64,000 nt of DNA from Dechloromonas aromatica (nom. nud.) (GTDB lineage: Bacteria > Pseudomonadota > Gammaproteobacteria > Burkholderiales > Rhodocyclaceae), in assembly GCA_017848965.1 (NCBI GenBank), contig JAFIHA010000052.1:83470-147469 (forward strand), given 5' to 3'. The translations under genes were made by a program, and so were the position numbers. Shown piece by piece: positions 58,204 to 64,000 of the stretch (position 1 is its first letter; the number at the start of each line of letters is the position of its first letter). A model generated the notes under the pieces. It was not told the DNA's origin and did no database searches. It worked only from the letters and a program-made list of their open reading frames with translations.

Positions 58204-60260
58204 CAGAAACTCCCGCGCCAGGCGAGCTGGACGCTGCGGCCCGGCGCCTGGATTTCCTGGTTGGAGAGGCCTTCGGTCAGGTGTTCGTGGTAGGCCTTGT
58301 CGGCGAGGTTCTTGACGGCCAGGCGCAGGCTCTGGTTTTTCGCGTACTGCCAGGTGGCGCCGAGGTCGGCGGTGACGAAGCCGGCCGTCCGGTTTTCCGC
58401 ACCGTTGGTGAAGCGGGTGGCCACCCGCTTCTGTTCGTCGACCAGGCGCAGCGTGAAGTCGGCCTTGACGCCGGGTAGCACGGCGCCTTGCCAGCCGAGC
58501 GAGATTTCGTCGGCGGGCATCTGGAACAGCGCTTCGTCGAGATCGTCGTTCTCGCCACGGATGCGCGAGTAGCCGGCGTTCAGCCAGTGGCCGGCGGCGA
58601 CCTGCCAGCGGACGCTGGCTTCGAGGCCCTTGATCGTCGCGCTGCCCAGGTTCACCGTTTTCTTGCAATTCGCCGCGTTGGCCGCGCCGCAGGCGGCGCT
58701 GGCGGCGGCACCGCTGAGGATCTGGCCGGTGATGTAGTTGTCGATCCGGTTGTAGAAGGCGGCGACGCGATAGTCGACGCCACGGCTGGCGCCTTTGAGG
58801 CCGATTTCGAATTGGTCGGCTTTCTCGGCTTCGACTTCCGGGCTGCCCGCATAGTAATAACCATCGCCGCGCAGGCCGGATTCATAACGCTCGCGCATGC
58901 CCGGTGCCCGGAAGGCGCGGGCGTAACTGGCGTAGGGGCGCAGCAGCGGGGCGATTTCGTAGATGGCGCCGAGACTGCCGGAAAGCGCGCTGTCCTTGCC
59001 GTCAAGATCGCTCGTGCGGGCGCCGTTGTTCATGCTGGCGGCGTCGGCCTTGACCGTGTCGTAGCGCAGGCCGGCAAGGAGGTTCAGCTTGCCGAAACGC
59101 ATGTCGTCTTGCAGGTAGGCGCCAAAGGCGCGGATTTCCGCGTCCTGAAAAGGATTGTTGGCGCTCAAGGTGGTGAACGGCGCAGCGCTGGCCATGCTGC
59201 GATCCGGGTTGCCGCTCATTTCCCAGGCGTTGATGCCGAACGAGAGCAGGTGTTGCGGATGCACCAGCCAGTCGGCCTTGGCGTCGAGCCCGTCGGTGCG
59301 GAAGGTGACGCTGTTGACGACGATGTCCCGTTGCAGATTGTTGGAATAGGAGCGGATTTGGCGTTCCATGTCCTGGCGGTAGACGCGCAGGTCGAGGTTG
59401 AGCGGTCGTTCGCCGTCGCCCTTGCGCTGGTAACCGAGTTCATAGAGACGGCGTTCCTGTTCCGGCGAGTGCACCGTCGTTGTGCCAACCAGCGGACTTT
59501 TGTGCGGGCGCGTCGAACCCGGATACCAGACATCCTCGTCCCGGTGCACTTGCGCCGAGACGCGCAACTGCTGCCGGCTGTCGATGCGGAAACGGTACTG
59601 GCCGATGAAGGCGTTCGAATCGTAGCCGCTGCGCTCGACCTTGCCGTGGGGCGTGTCGTAATCGTCGATGCGGGCCAGCGAGGCGCCCAGCATCAAGGCA
59701 TGGTCGCCCTGGCTGGCGTTGAGCACGGCGCTGCCGCGCCAGCCCTGGCTGGCGCTGTCGTAGCTCGTTGCGGCTTCGACGCCGACGCCGGGGGTGAATT
59801 TCGCCTGCGGCAGCAACACGTTGATCGCGCCGCCCAGGGCGCCGGTGCCGTAAAGCGTCGATGCCGCGCCGCGCACGACTTCGACCCGCTCGGCCAGGCC
59901 CAGTGTCATGAAGGAGGCGATGGCGCCGGCCGGTTGCGCCGAATTGAGGCGCATGCCATCGACCAGCAGAACGATGCTTTCCTTGCCCAGGCCGCGGATG
60001 ATCGGGTTCTGTCCTTGCCCGCTATCGTTGGCGACGGCGATGCCGGGCTCGCCGCGCAGGGCGTCGCCGACATTGGCGGCGCCCCGGCGGGCGATTTCGT
60101 CGCGCTCGAGCGAGCTGGTGGCGACTGGCGTCTCCAGGTCGGCAGCGGCATAGCCCTTGGCGCTGACATTGACCGTGGACAGTGTGGTTTCTTCGGCATG
60201 GACCGAGGAAAAGGCGAGGGCAAGGGATGCGGCAAGCAGGGTGAGGCGCGGCAGGTTCAT
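58203..60260 (-). CDS. TonB-dependent receptor (haem/BtuB-like family)
   Basis: This 685-residue receptor has a signal peptide ending V-H-A-E, a TonB box (L-S-T-V-N-V-S-A) and a plug with P-I-I-R-G-L-G-K-E-S-I-V-L-L-V-D-G and V-E-V-V-R-G-A-A-S-T-L-Y-G. The barrel contains Y-A-R-A-F-R-A-P, similar to the FRAP box of haem receptors, but no clear NPNL box. The C-terminus is A-W-R-G-S-F. A Fur-like box lies about 75 bp upstream. The ABC genes downstream argue for a small-molecule ligand rather than haem alone. Confidence 0.9.
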   Translation of the reverse strand: MNLPRLTLLAASLALAFSSVHAEETTLSTVNVSAKGYAAADLETPVATSSLERDEIARRGAANVGDALRGEPGIAVANDSGQGQNPIIRGLGKESIVLLVDGMRLNSAQPAGAIASFMTLGLAERVEVVRGAASTLYGTGALGGAINVLLPQAKFTPGVGVEAATSYDSASQGWRGSAVLNASQGDHALMLGASLARIDDYDTPHGKVERSGYDSNAFIGQYRFRIDSRQQLRVSAQVHRDEDVWYPGSTRPHKSPLVGTTTVHSPEQERRLYELGYQRKGDGERPLNLDLRVYRQDMERQIRSYSNNLQRDIVVNSVTFRTDGLDAKADWLVHPQHLLSFGINAWEMSGNPDRSMASAAPFTTLSANNPFQDAEIRAFGAYLQDDMRFGKLNLLAGLRYDTVKADAASMNNGARTSDLDGKDSALSGSLGAIYEIAPLLRPYASYARAFRAPGMRERYESGLRGDGYYYAGSPEVEAEKADQFEIGLKGASRGVDYRVAAFYNRIDNYITGQILSGAAASAACGAANAANCKKTVNLGSATIKGLEASVRWQVAAGHWLNAGYSRIRGENDDLDEALFQMPADEISLGWQGAVLPGVKADFTLRLVDEQKRVATRFTNGAENRTAGFVTADLGATWQYAKNQSLRLAVKNLADKAYHEHLTEGLSNQEIQAPGRSVQLAWRGSF

Positions 60261-60279
60261 GACTGACTCCAGTGGAAGG

Positions 60280-60305
60280 GCTGGCTGGCGTCGAGCTGGC
60301 TTGCC
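60280..60305 (-). other. CCAGCC element 8 (receptor leader)
   Basis: On the sense strand GGCAAGCCAGC, five bases, GCCAGCCAGC, 20-45 bp upstream of the receptor ATG. It is almost identical to the fumC copy. Confidence 0.5.
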
Positions 60306-60333
60306 GGAACGAAAACTGCCTGTATTTTATCAG

Positions 60334-60352
60334 TTGAGAATCGTTCGCAATT
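60334..60352 (-). promoter_or_regulatory. Fur-like box between the receptor and the DsrE-like gene
   Basis: TTGAGAATCGTTCGCAATT is a good Fur-box match in the 192-bp divergent gap. It lies 74 bp before the receptor ATG and about 100 bp before the DsrE-like gene, so it could act on both. Confidence 0.7.
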
Positions 60353-60452
60353 TAATTCAAATCAAAAAATCATTTTATTAGTATGTTCTAATATACCGCC
60401 GGTGTGCCGCTCGCAGCGGTCCCGCTTTTTAACCCCTGACAGGAGTCCTTCC

Positions 60453-60869
60453 ATGAATAAATCCCACATTGCTGCCGCTTTCGCTCTCGCCGCCGGTGTC
60501 GCCCAGGCCGAAGGGCAGGCAGTCACCGTGATCGTCAATTCCGCCAGTACGATGAGCCAGGGCGTCGCTCTGGTACTGGCGACCCAGATGCAGGCCCAGG
60601 GTGGCCAGGTGCATATCCTGCTGTGCGACAAGGCCGGTGATCTGGCGCTCAAGGGTGCTGGCGGCGAAACCCTCAAGCCGCAGAACGTGACGCCGGCGCA
60701 GATGCTCGACGGCGCGATGAAGAAGGGGGCGACCGCTTCGGTTTGCGCGCTCTACCTGCCGAACAGCGGCCATACGCCGGACCAGCTGAAGGATGGCGTC
60801 ACCGCCGCCAAGCCGGACGCGATGGGCAAGGCGCTGCTCGAACCGCAACGCAAGGTCGTTGTTTTCTAA
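60453..60869 (+). CDS. Periplasmic DsrE-like protein (138 aa)
   Basis: This 138-residue protein has a signal peptide (H-I-A-A-A-F-A-L-A-A-G-V-A-Q-A) and a DsrE/DsrF-like core (V-T-V-I-V-N-S-A-S, then I-L-L-C-D-K-A-G-D-L-A-L and C-A-L-Y-L-P-N). Two cysteines could be redox-active. CAGGAG precedes the ATG. The function is unknown; the divergent Fur box and a dedicated terminator suggest a single-gene unit. Confidence 0.78.
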   Translation: MNKSHIAAAFALAAGVAQAEGQAVTVIVNSASTMSQGVALVLATQMQAQGGQVHILLCDKAGDLALKGAGGETLKPQNVTPAQMLDGAMKKGATASVCALYLPNSGHTPDQLKDGVTAAKPDAMGKALLEPQRKVVVF

Positions 60870-60885
60870 GCGGCCTCGCTGCATG

Positions 60886-60921
60886 AAAAATGGCGCTGGC
60901 TTCGGTCAGCGCCATTTTTTT
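60886..60921 (+). terminator. Rho-independent terminator after the DsrE-like gene
   Basis: TGGCGCTG and CAGCGCCA form an eight-base-pair stem with an eight-base loop, an A run before it and seven T residues after it. It can act in both directions. Confidence 0.88.
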
Positions 60922-60983
60922 CAGAAGCGCCAGTCGTCGTCCGGCTTGAGCTTGCGTGCGCATGCCGGATGGCGGCGAAGCGT

Positions 60984-61403
60984 TCAGCGCCGATGTGCCA
61001 GATCGGCCTGCAATGTCTGCCAGCTCGGGGCGTCCAGGATCACTTTGAGACGGTTGTAGGCGCCAGCCATGATCTCGCTCATCCGGATGCGGATCCTGGC
61101 GAGGCGTTCGAGGTCGGCGGCTGACGGCGGATTGCGGTTGTCGTAATCGCTGGCTGCCGCTTGCAGCCTTTCCTGGATCGGTAGCGCTTCGCCCATCAGG
61201 GCCAGGAACTGTGGCTGAATCTCGCTGCGTAGTGTCTGGACCTGGGCTTTCTGGTCGTCATTGAGCGTTTGCGCCAGTTCTCCCTGAACCAGGGAGCGTA
61301 GCGGGTGGGGAAGTTCCAGCAGGTCCTCGACCGGGTGGTCATGCGCGAAGGCGCTGTGGTTCAGGCTGGCGACGAGGATCAGGGTCAGTAGATGGGTTTT
61401 CAA
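60984..61403 (-). CDS. Spy/CpxP-like periplasmic helical protein
   Basis: This 139-residue protein begins at a TTG that overlaps the previous stop (TTGA) and has GGAG upstream. The signal peptide is L-L-T-L-I-L-V-A-S-L-N-H-S-A-F-A. The mature part is helical, with L-N-D-D-Q-K-A-Q-V-Q-T-L-R and I-R-M-S-E-I-M-A-G-A-Y-N-R, reminiscent of Spy/CpxP LTxxQ proteins, although the motif is not exact. It is the last of a four-gene Fur-associated operon. Confidence 0.65.
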   Translation of the reverse strand: MKTHLLTLILVASLNHSAFAHDHPVEDLLELPHPLRSLVQGELAQTLNDDQKAQVQTLRSEIQPQFLALMGEALPIQERLQAAASDYDNRNPPSAADLERLARIRIRMSEIMAGAYNRLKVILDAPSWQTLQADLAHRR

Positions 61404-61867
61404 TCGCGGGGCTCCGCTTGCTTGACGGTGGGGTATCCGGCGTCCGCCGGCCGATGGCACAGGCAGCGGGCGAGCCGGTCGCGTTCGCCGGCCAGTCGCT
61501 CGCATTCGCGATGCGCGGCGCACAGGGTTTTGTCGAGTTGCCAGACGCGCTGTATGGCGGCCATCAGTTGTTGCTCGGCCTCGCGCGCCGCCATCAACTG
61601 TTGCCCGAGTTCGATGATGGCCTGACCCGATTCGAGCTGTTCGAGGCGCAGGCGCAGGGCGTCGCGCTCGCTCAGCAGCGCGTTCAGGCGCTCGTCCAGT
61701 GCGGCCAGACGGGCGGCGTGCAGGGTCAGCAGACGCTTGCGGCTGCTGCGTGCCTGGCGCAGCGCATGGCGCAGGGCCAGGTTCTCGGCGAGCAGAGGAT
61801 TGCTCGGTGTGTTGTCCGGCGCCGCCTCGCGTTCGAGGATGGCACGGTTCTTAAGCGGCGCAAGCAT
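61400..61867 (-). CDS. Coiled-coil protein of a Fur-associated operon (155 aa)
   Basis: This 155-residue soluble protein is almost entirely coiled coil (L-L-A-E-N-L-A-L-R-H-A-L, L-L-S-E-R-D-A-L-R-L-R-L-E-Q-L). A C-terminal cysteine group (L-C-A-A-H-R-E-C and R-C-L-C-H) follows. It resembles in layout, not clearly in sequence, the cysteine-tailed coiled-coil proteins near fumC. The function is unknown. Confidence 0.72.
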   Translation of the reverse strand: MLAPLKNRAILEREAAPDNTPSNPLLAENLALRHALRQARSSRKRLLTLHAARLAALDERLNALLSERDALRLRLEQLESGQAIIELGQQLMAAREAEQQLMAAIQRVWQLDKTLCAAHRECERLAGERDRLARCLCHRPADAGYPTVKQAEPRD

Positions 61868-62054
61868 GCACTTTCTCCGGATCGCCGAGGCGCAGGCTGG
61901 CGCGCTCGCACAGTTGGCGTGTCTCGTCGTCGATCTCCAGATCGCAGAGATGGTCGAGCAGACGGGCGGCATGCAGGGCCGACTGCCGGCAACCGGTTTC
62001 TTCATGAATCAGGACCAGACTCAGGGTGGCGGCCCACAGATTGCTGTTCGGCAT
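61851..62054 (-). CDS. Small helical protein of a Fur-associated operon (67 aa)
   Basis: This 67-residue protein (MPNSNLWAATLSLVLIHEET) has AGGAGG close to its ATG, and part of that site is the stop codon of the upstream 24-codon gene. It is helical with three Cys and overlaps the next gene by 17 bp. No family is recognised. Confidence 0.7.
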   Translation of the reverse strand: MPNSNLWAATLSLVLIHEETGCRQSALHAARLLDHLCDLEIDDETRQLCERASLRLGDPEKVHACAA

Positions 62055-62065
62055 GGTATTCCTCC

Positions 62066-62140
62066 TCAGGCTGCGGCGCTGGCGATCATCAGCCAGAGCA
62101 GGAGCGCGGCGATGGCGGTATTGATCAACAGACTGTTCAT
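62066..62140 (-). CDS. Single-helix membrane micropeptide (24 aa)
   Basis: The sequence M-N-S-L-L-I-N-T-A-I-A-A-L-L-L-W-L-M-I-A-S-A-A-A is one hydrophobic helix. A very strong ribosome binding site (GGAGGTGA) lies 7 bp before the ATG. Its TGA merges with the ribosome binding site of the next gene (TGAGGAGG), a clear coupling arrangement. It is directly behind a Fur-like promoter. It may be a membrane effector or a leader peptide. Confidence 0.65.
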   Translation of the reverse strand: MNSLLINTAIAALLLWLMIASAAA

Positions 62141-62155
62141 GATGTCACCTCCATA

Positions 62156-62219
62156 ATTGAGAACTGATCTCAATATACCGATTGCGGAAAATTCAGTCAA
62201 ATAAGAATTGTTTCTATTT
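62156..62219 (-). promoter_or_regulatory. Fur-like double box and promoter of the micropeptide operon
   Basis: TTGACT (62195-62200) and TATATT (62172-62177) on the minus strand are 17 bp apart. AAATAAGAATTGTTTCTATT (from 62199) overlaps the -35, and ATTGAGA-N5-TCTCAAT (62156-62174), a perfect inverted repeat, overlaps the -10 and start. Both resemble Fur sites. Confidence 0.75.
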
Positions 62220-62237
62220 GTGCCTACGGAATCGGGT

Positions 62238-62268
62238 GGAGGGCGCCGGCGTGTGATCGGCGCCCTCC
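62238..62268 (-). terminator. Strong hairpin after the HemP-like gene
   Basis: An eleven-base-pair stem (GGAGGGCGCCG / CGGCGCCCTCC) with a nine-base loop lies downstream of the HemP-like stop at 62317. A second stem (GGAGCAGG / CCTGCTCC, 62272-62299) is next to it. Neither has a T tract. Confidence 0.55.
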
Positions 62269-62316
62269 GGTGGAGCAGGCGGGGTCAGCGACCTGCTCCG
62301 GCTTGCTCGGGCTTGC

Positions 62317-62559
62317 TTACTTGGTCAGGATCAGTTTGTCCTGGCGAGTGATGCGCAGGCGGTAATCGGCGCCGCAGTGACGGATGCAGATTTCGTTGCA
62401 GTTGCCGAACAGGCTATCGCTGGAAATGCAGCGGGCGCCGCAGACGTCGGTGGCTTCGCGGCTTGAGACGGGCGTCTTGTCGCGATTCAGGTGCAGCGTG
62501 CCACGCGGACCAGTGGCCTGAAGGAAGGGAATCCGCAGGGTCTGCTTGTTCTGTTCCAT
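62317..62559 (-). CDS. HemP-like protein with cysteine-rich N-terminal part (80 aa)
   Basis: This 80-residue protein ends I-R-H-C-G-A-D-Y-R-L-R-I-T-R-Q-D-K-L-I-L-T-K, matching the C-terminus of the HemP protein at 39768. It has an extended N-terminus with five Cys (V-C-G-A-R-C, N-C-N-E-I-C, H-C). The cysteines could bind metal. It is the third gene of the operon that starts with the 88-residue protein and rpsD2. Confidence 0.8.
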   Translation of the reverse strand: MEQNKQTLRIPFLQATGPRGTLHLNRDKTPVSSREATDVCGARCISSDSLFGNCNEICIRHCGADYRLRITRQDKLILTK

Positions 62560-62579
62560 GGGGAGTTCCTTTCAGAGTC

Positions 62580-63197
62580 TTACATCCGGGTGGCGTAATA
62601 CTCGACGACGCGCTGCAGGTCGAGCGGGAAGGGGGCGGCGTCGCCGCCGGGCAGATGGCTCAGGCGTGCGGTAGCGGTGGCGCTGTCGAGGGCGATCCAT
62701 TCCGGGCGTTCCAGCGCCGGGTCTTCCAGCGTGGCGCGGACGAGGTCGATCTTGCTGCCGGCTGCGCTCGGCCCGAAGGCATCGCCGACGCGCAGGCGGA
62801 TCGAGGGAATGGTGACGCGTTTGCCGTTCAACTGGAAATGGCCGTGGCTGACCAACTGCCGGGCGGCCGGGATGGTCGGCGCGAAGCCGGCGCGGAAGAC
62901 CAGGTTGTCGAGACGGCGTTCGAGCAGTTCGACCAGCTTGTCGCCGGTGGCGCCGCGGTGCTTCTTGGCATCGGCGACGGTACGGCGCAACTGGCGTTCG
63001 GTCAGCCCGTAGTTGTAGCGCAGTTTCTGCTTTTCCATCAGTTGCAGGCCGAATTCCGATTTGCGCGCGGTGACCTTGCGCGCACCGTGCTGTCCGGGTG
63101 GCTGGGCTCTTTCCTGCATCGATTTGCGCGACAGGCCGGGCAGGTCGACGCCGAGGGCACGCAGGACTTTGAGGCGGGGGCCGGTATAACGGGACAT
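62580..63197 (-). CDS. rpsD: Ribosomal protein S4 paralogue (cysteine-free)
   Basis: This 205-residue S4 protein opens M-S-R-Y-T-G-P-R-L-K-V-L-R, has the RNA-binding S4 domain (R-L-D-N-L-V-F-R-A-G-F-A, then A-R-Q-L-V-S-H-G-H-F) and lacks every cysteine. The primary rpsD of proteobacteria is in the alpha operon with rpsK and rpoA, none of which is here. This copy is behind a Fur-like box, so it is probably an alternative S4 made under iron limitation. The ATG at 63197 was chosen over a long upstream extension. Confidence 0.92.
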   Translation of the reverse strand: MSRYTGPRLKVLRALGVDLPGLSRKSMQERAQPPGQHGARKVTARKSEFGLQLMEKQKLRYNYGLTERQLRRTVADAKKHRGATGDKLVELLERRLDNLVFRAGFAPTIPAARQLVSHGHFQLNGKRVTIPSIRLRVGDAFGPSAAGSKIDLVRATLEDPALERPEWIALDSATATARLSHLPGGDAAPFPLDLQRVVEYYATRM

Positions 63198-63217
63198 GAA
63201 GCTCTCTCTGGAAATTG

Positions 63218-63484
63218 TCAGTGGGTTTGGTAGCCGGGTTCGGCCAGGGAATGGAAATCGACGGGAATCGATGCTGGGTGGCAGGAAACCGCTTCCCAAC
63301 CGCCGAGGACTTCCTGCAGCGTGCTTTTCAGGTAGGGGTTGAGGCCGTCGCTGTCGGCCACGCTGCGCAGATGGGCGCGCAGGGCTTCCGTCTTGTGCAA
63401 GGTGGCGCCGCGCAGCGCGGACGAGGACAGCAGATGGATGACGGCAGCCAGCCGGAGTTCGAGGGACATGTCGGCGTTTTCCAT
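63218..63484 (-). CDS. Small helical protein, paralogue of the flavodoxin-linked protein (88 aa)
   Basis: This 88-residue protein resembles the one at 23128-23385 (shared L-L-S, H-L-R-S-V-A-D-S, L-N-P-Y-L-K-S-T and a conserved Trp). It precedes rpsD2 by 20 bp and follows a perfect Fur-like palindrome. The extra C-terminal tail (F-H-S-L-A-E-P-G-Y-Q-T-H) is unique. The function is unknown. Confidence 0.75.
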   Translation of the reverse strand: MENADMSLELRLAAVIHLLSSSALRGATLHKTEALRAHLRSVADSDGLNPYLKSTLQEVLGGWEAVSCHPASIPVDFHSLAEPGYQTH

Positions 63485-63510
63485 GGGGCACTCCAGACGT
63501 TTCGGGGAAA

Positions 63511-63544
63511 CTGGCTGGCTTGCGGAAAAGACGCTAGCTGGCTA
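63511..63544 (-). other. CCAGCC element 9 (leader of the 88-aa/rpsD2 operon)
   Basis: On the sense strand TAGCCAGCTA, about 11 bases, GCAAGCCAGCCAG, 27-60 bp upstream of the ATG and right next to the Fur-like box. Confidence 0.45.
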
Positions 63545-63548
63545 ACAG

Positions 63549-63567
63549 AATGCGAATTATTCGCAGT
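63549..63567 (-). promoter_or_regulatory. Fur-like box of the 88-aa/rpsD2 operon
   Basis: AATGCGAATTATTCGCAGT contains the perfect palindrome TGCGAATTATTCGCA, the cleanest Fur-type site in the window. Confidence 0.75.
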
Positions 63568-63779
63568 TGTCGTTCGTTTGTCAAGCGTTTTATGCCGATC
63601 GGCTTCGTCTCGTGTTGGCGGTCGGTCGGCAGCAAGGCGGGGAGTCCGAGCGTGCTCCAGGCGGCGCCGGTCGTCCGTCGCGGCCTTGCCTGGTTCCGGA
63701 CGCTACACCAGCGAGCCGTCGTTCATTTCGTGAGTGGCGCCGGTTTGATTGCTTTGTTCAGATGCAGTTTGTCATCGTC

Positions 63780-63809
63780 AAAAAACGACGGGGGCGTCAA
63801 TGCCCCCGT
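63780..63809 (-). terminator. Leftward rho-independent terminator of an unseen gene
   Basis: ACGGGGGC, a six-base loop and GCCCCCGT are followed, on the minus strand, by TCGTTTTTT. A terminator in this direction needs a leftward gene to its right, where the transposase end now lies. Confidence 0.55.
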
Positions 63810-63880
63810 ATCGTCAAAGCCCTGCCAAAACGCTACACCGTTCGTTACCAGAAAAAGACCCTAGCCTACCAAGGGAGGCC

Positions 63881-63945
63881 CCCCGGCTCTGCCGGGGAGG
63901 CAGTAGACGTTTGACGTATTCGGGAGTCCATCGGAGGAAACTCCC
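63881..63945 (+). mobile_element. Hairpin-rich left end of a probable IS200/IS605-type element
   Basis: CCCCGGC-TCT-GCCGGGG (63881-63897) and GGGAGT-N12-ACTCCC (63922-63945) are two compact hairpins upstream of the transposase-like start. Subterminal hairpins are the recognition sites of Y1 transposases. The exact boundary is not visible. Confidence 0.4.
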
Positions 63946-63983
63946 CTTCGTGAGCCGCCAAGCACATGAAAGGGAGAATCACG

Positions 63984-64000
63984 ATGGACGAATTCGAGAG
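63984..64000 (+). CDS. Start of a probable IS200/IS605 transposase (cut by window edge)
   Basis: Only M-D-E-F-E and part of a codon are visible, behind AAAGGGAGAATCACG. From memory this opening matches Y1 transposases that begin M-D-E-x-x-S-L-S-H. With five residues the call rests mostly on the hairpins upstream. Confidence 0.4.

Larger units (their letters stand above)
63485..63983. other. 499-bp regulatory and junction region
   Basis: The left part is the leader and promoter of the 88-aa/rpsD2 operon (CCAGCC element 9 and a Fur-like box). From 63780 there is a leftward-reading terminator and, from about 63881, the hairpin-rich end that precedes the transposase-like start. The stretch 63570-63780 has open frames but none I can support as a gene. 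Confidence 0.55.

Noticed and set aside
63550-63914. Two overlapping plus-strand open frames downstream of the Fur-like box
   Set aside because: Neither has a ribosome binding site or family resemblance, and they run through the promoter region and a terminator stem.

Overview
The window is GC-rich, densely packed Gram-negative DNA. TonB-dependent receptors, FNR/HemN, a NarX/NarL-type two-component pair, NnrS, DUF2325 and the general codon use suggest a facultatively anaerobic betaproteobacterium, most likely of the Rhodocyclales. That placement is inferred from gene content and was not tested phylogenetically. About two thirds of the window is an iron-homeostasis island: I count seven TonB-dependent receptors, two complete Feo systems, TonB-ExbB-ExbD, bacterioferritins, Bfd, flavodoxin, two HemP-like proteins and at least ten Fur-box-like palindromes.

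Layout. 1-5.1 kb: the end of a TonB receptor, a histidine kinase/response regulator pair and a PqqU/YncD-like receptor. 5.1-15.4 kb: housekeeping and redox genes (gdhA, rnk, a LysR regulator, fnr, hemN), then a copper block (SafE-like protein, copA broken by an in-frame amber codon, a GGDEF-EAL protein, copZ). 15.4-20.8 kb: a Fiu-like receptor operon with an FMN dehydrogenase, PiuC hydroxylase and ferric-ion-binding protein. 20.8-23.4 kb: iron storage and sparing (bfd, a two-subunit bacterioferritin, flavodoxin). 23.4-25.6 kb: feoB-feoA. 25.7-32.3 kb: an STN-type receptor with a di-haem peroxidase and an M16 protease, preceded by fecI-fecR. 34.0-39.9 kb: hemP-tonB-exbB-exbD-omp-feoA-feoA-feoB-feoC, all leftward and apparently continuing into fecI-fecR. 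40.0-43.4 kb: fumC with two cysteine-bearing coiled-coil genes under a Fur-type promoter.

43.7-47.9 kb holds the most interesting system: a tightly overlapping six-gene operon ending in a P1B-type ATPase with an SCALK motif in place of CPC. It also encodes a second RxAHxxPGRIRF protein, a membrane-anchored ferritin-like protein and three small membrane or low-complexity proteins. This matches the six-gene fez (ferrosome, iron-storage organelle) operons known from other bacteria. Here it sits behind a well-placed FNR site. 48.0-54.5 kb: an AraC regulator with a siderophore receptor, esterase, DUF3325, DUF3649 and PepSY genes. 54.5-60.3 kb: receptor, NitT/TauT-type ABC transporter and NnrS. 60.4-63.5 kb: small Fur-associated operons, including a 24-residue membrane peptide and a cysteine-free ribosomal protein S4 paralogue. 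The right edge carries the start of a probable IS200/IS605 transposase.

A second cross-cutting signal is a bipartite CCAGCC/AAGCCAGC element in the sense strand, at or just upstream of the start of nine of the iron-associated genes or operons. I know of no name for it. It may be a shared post-transcriptional target.
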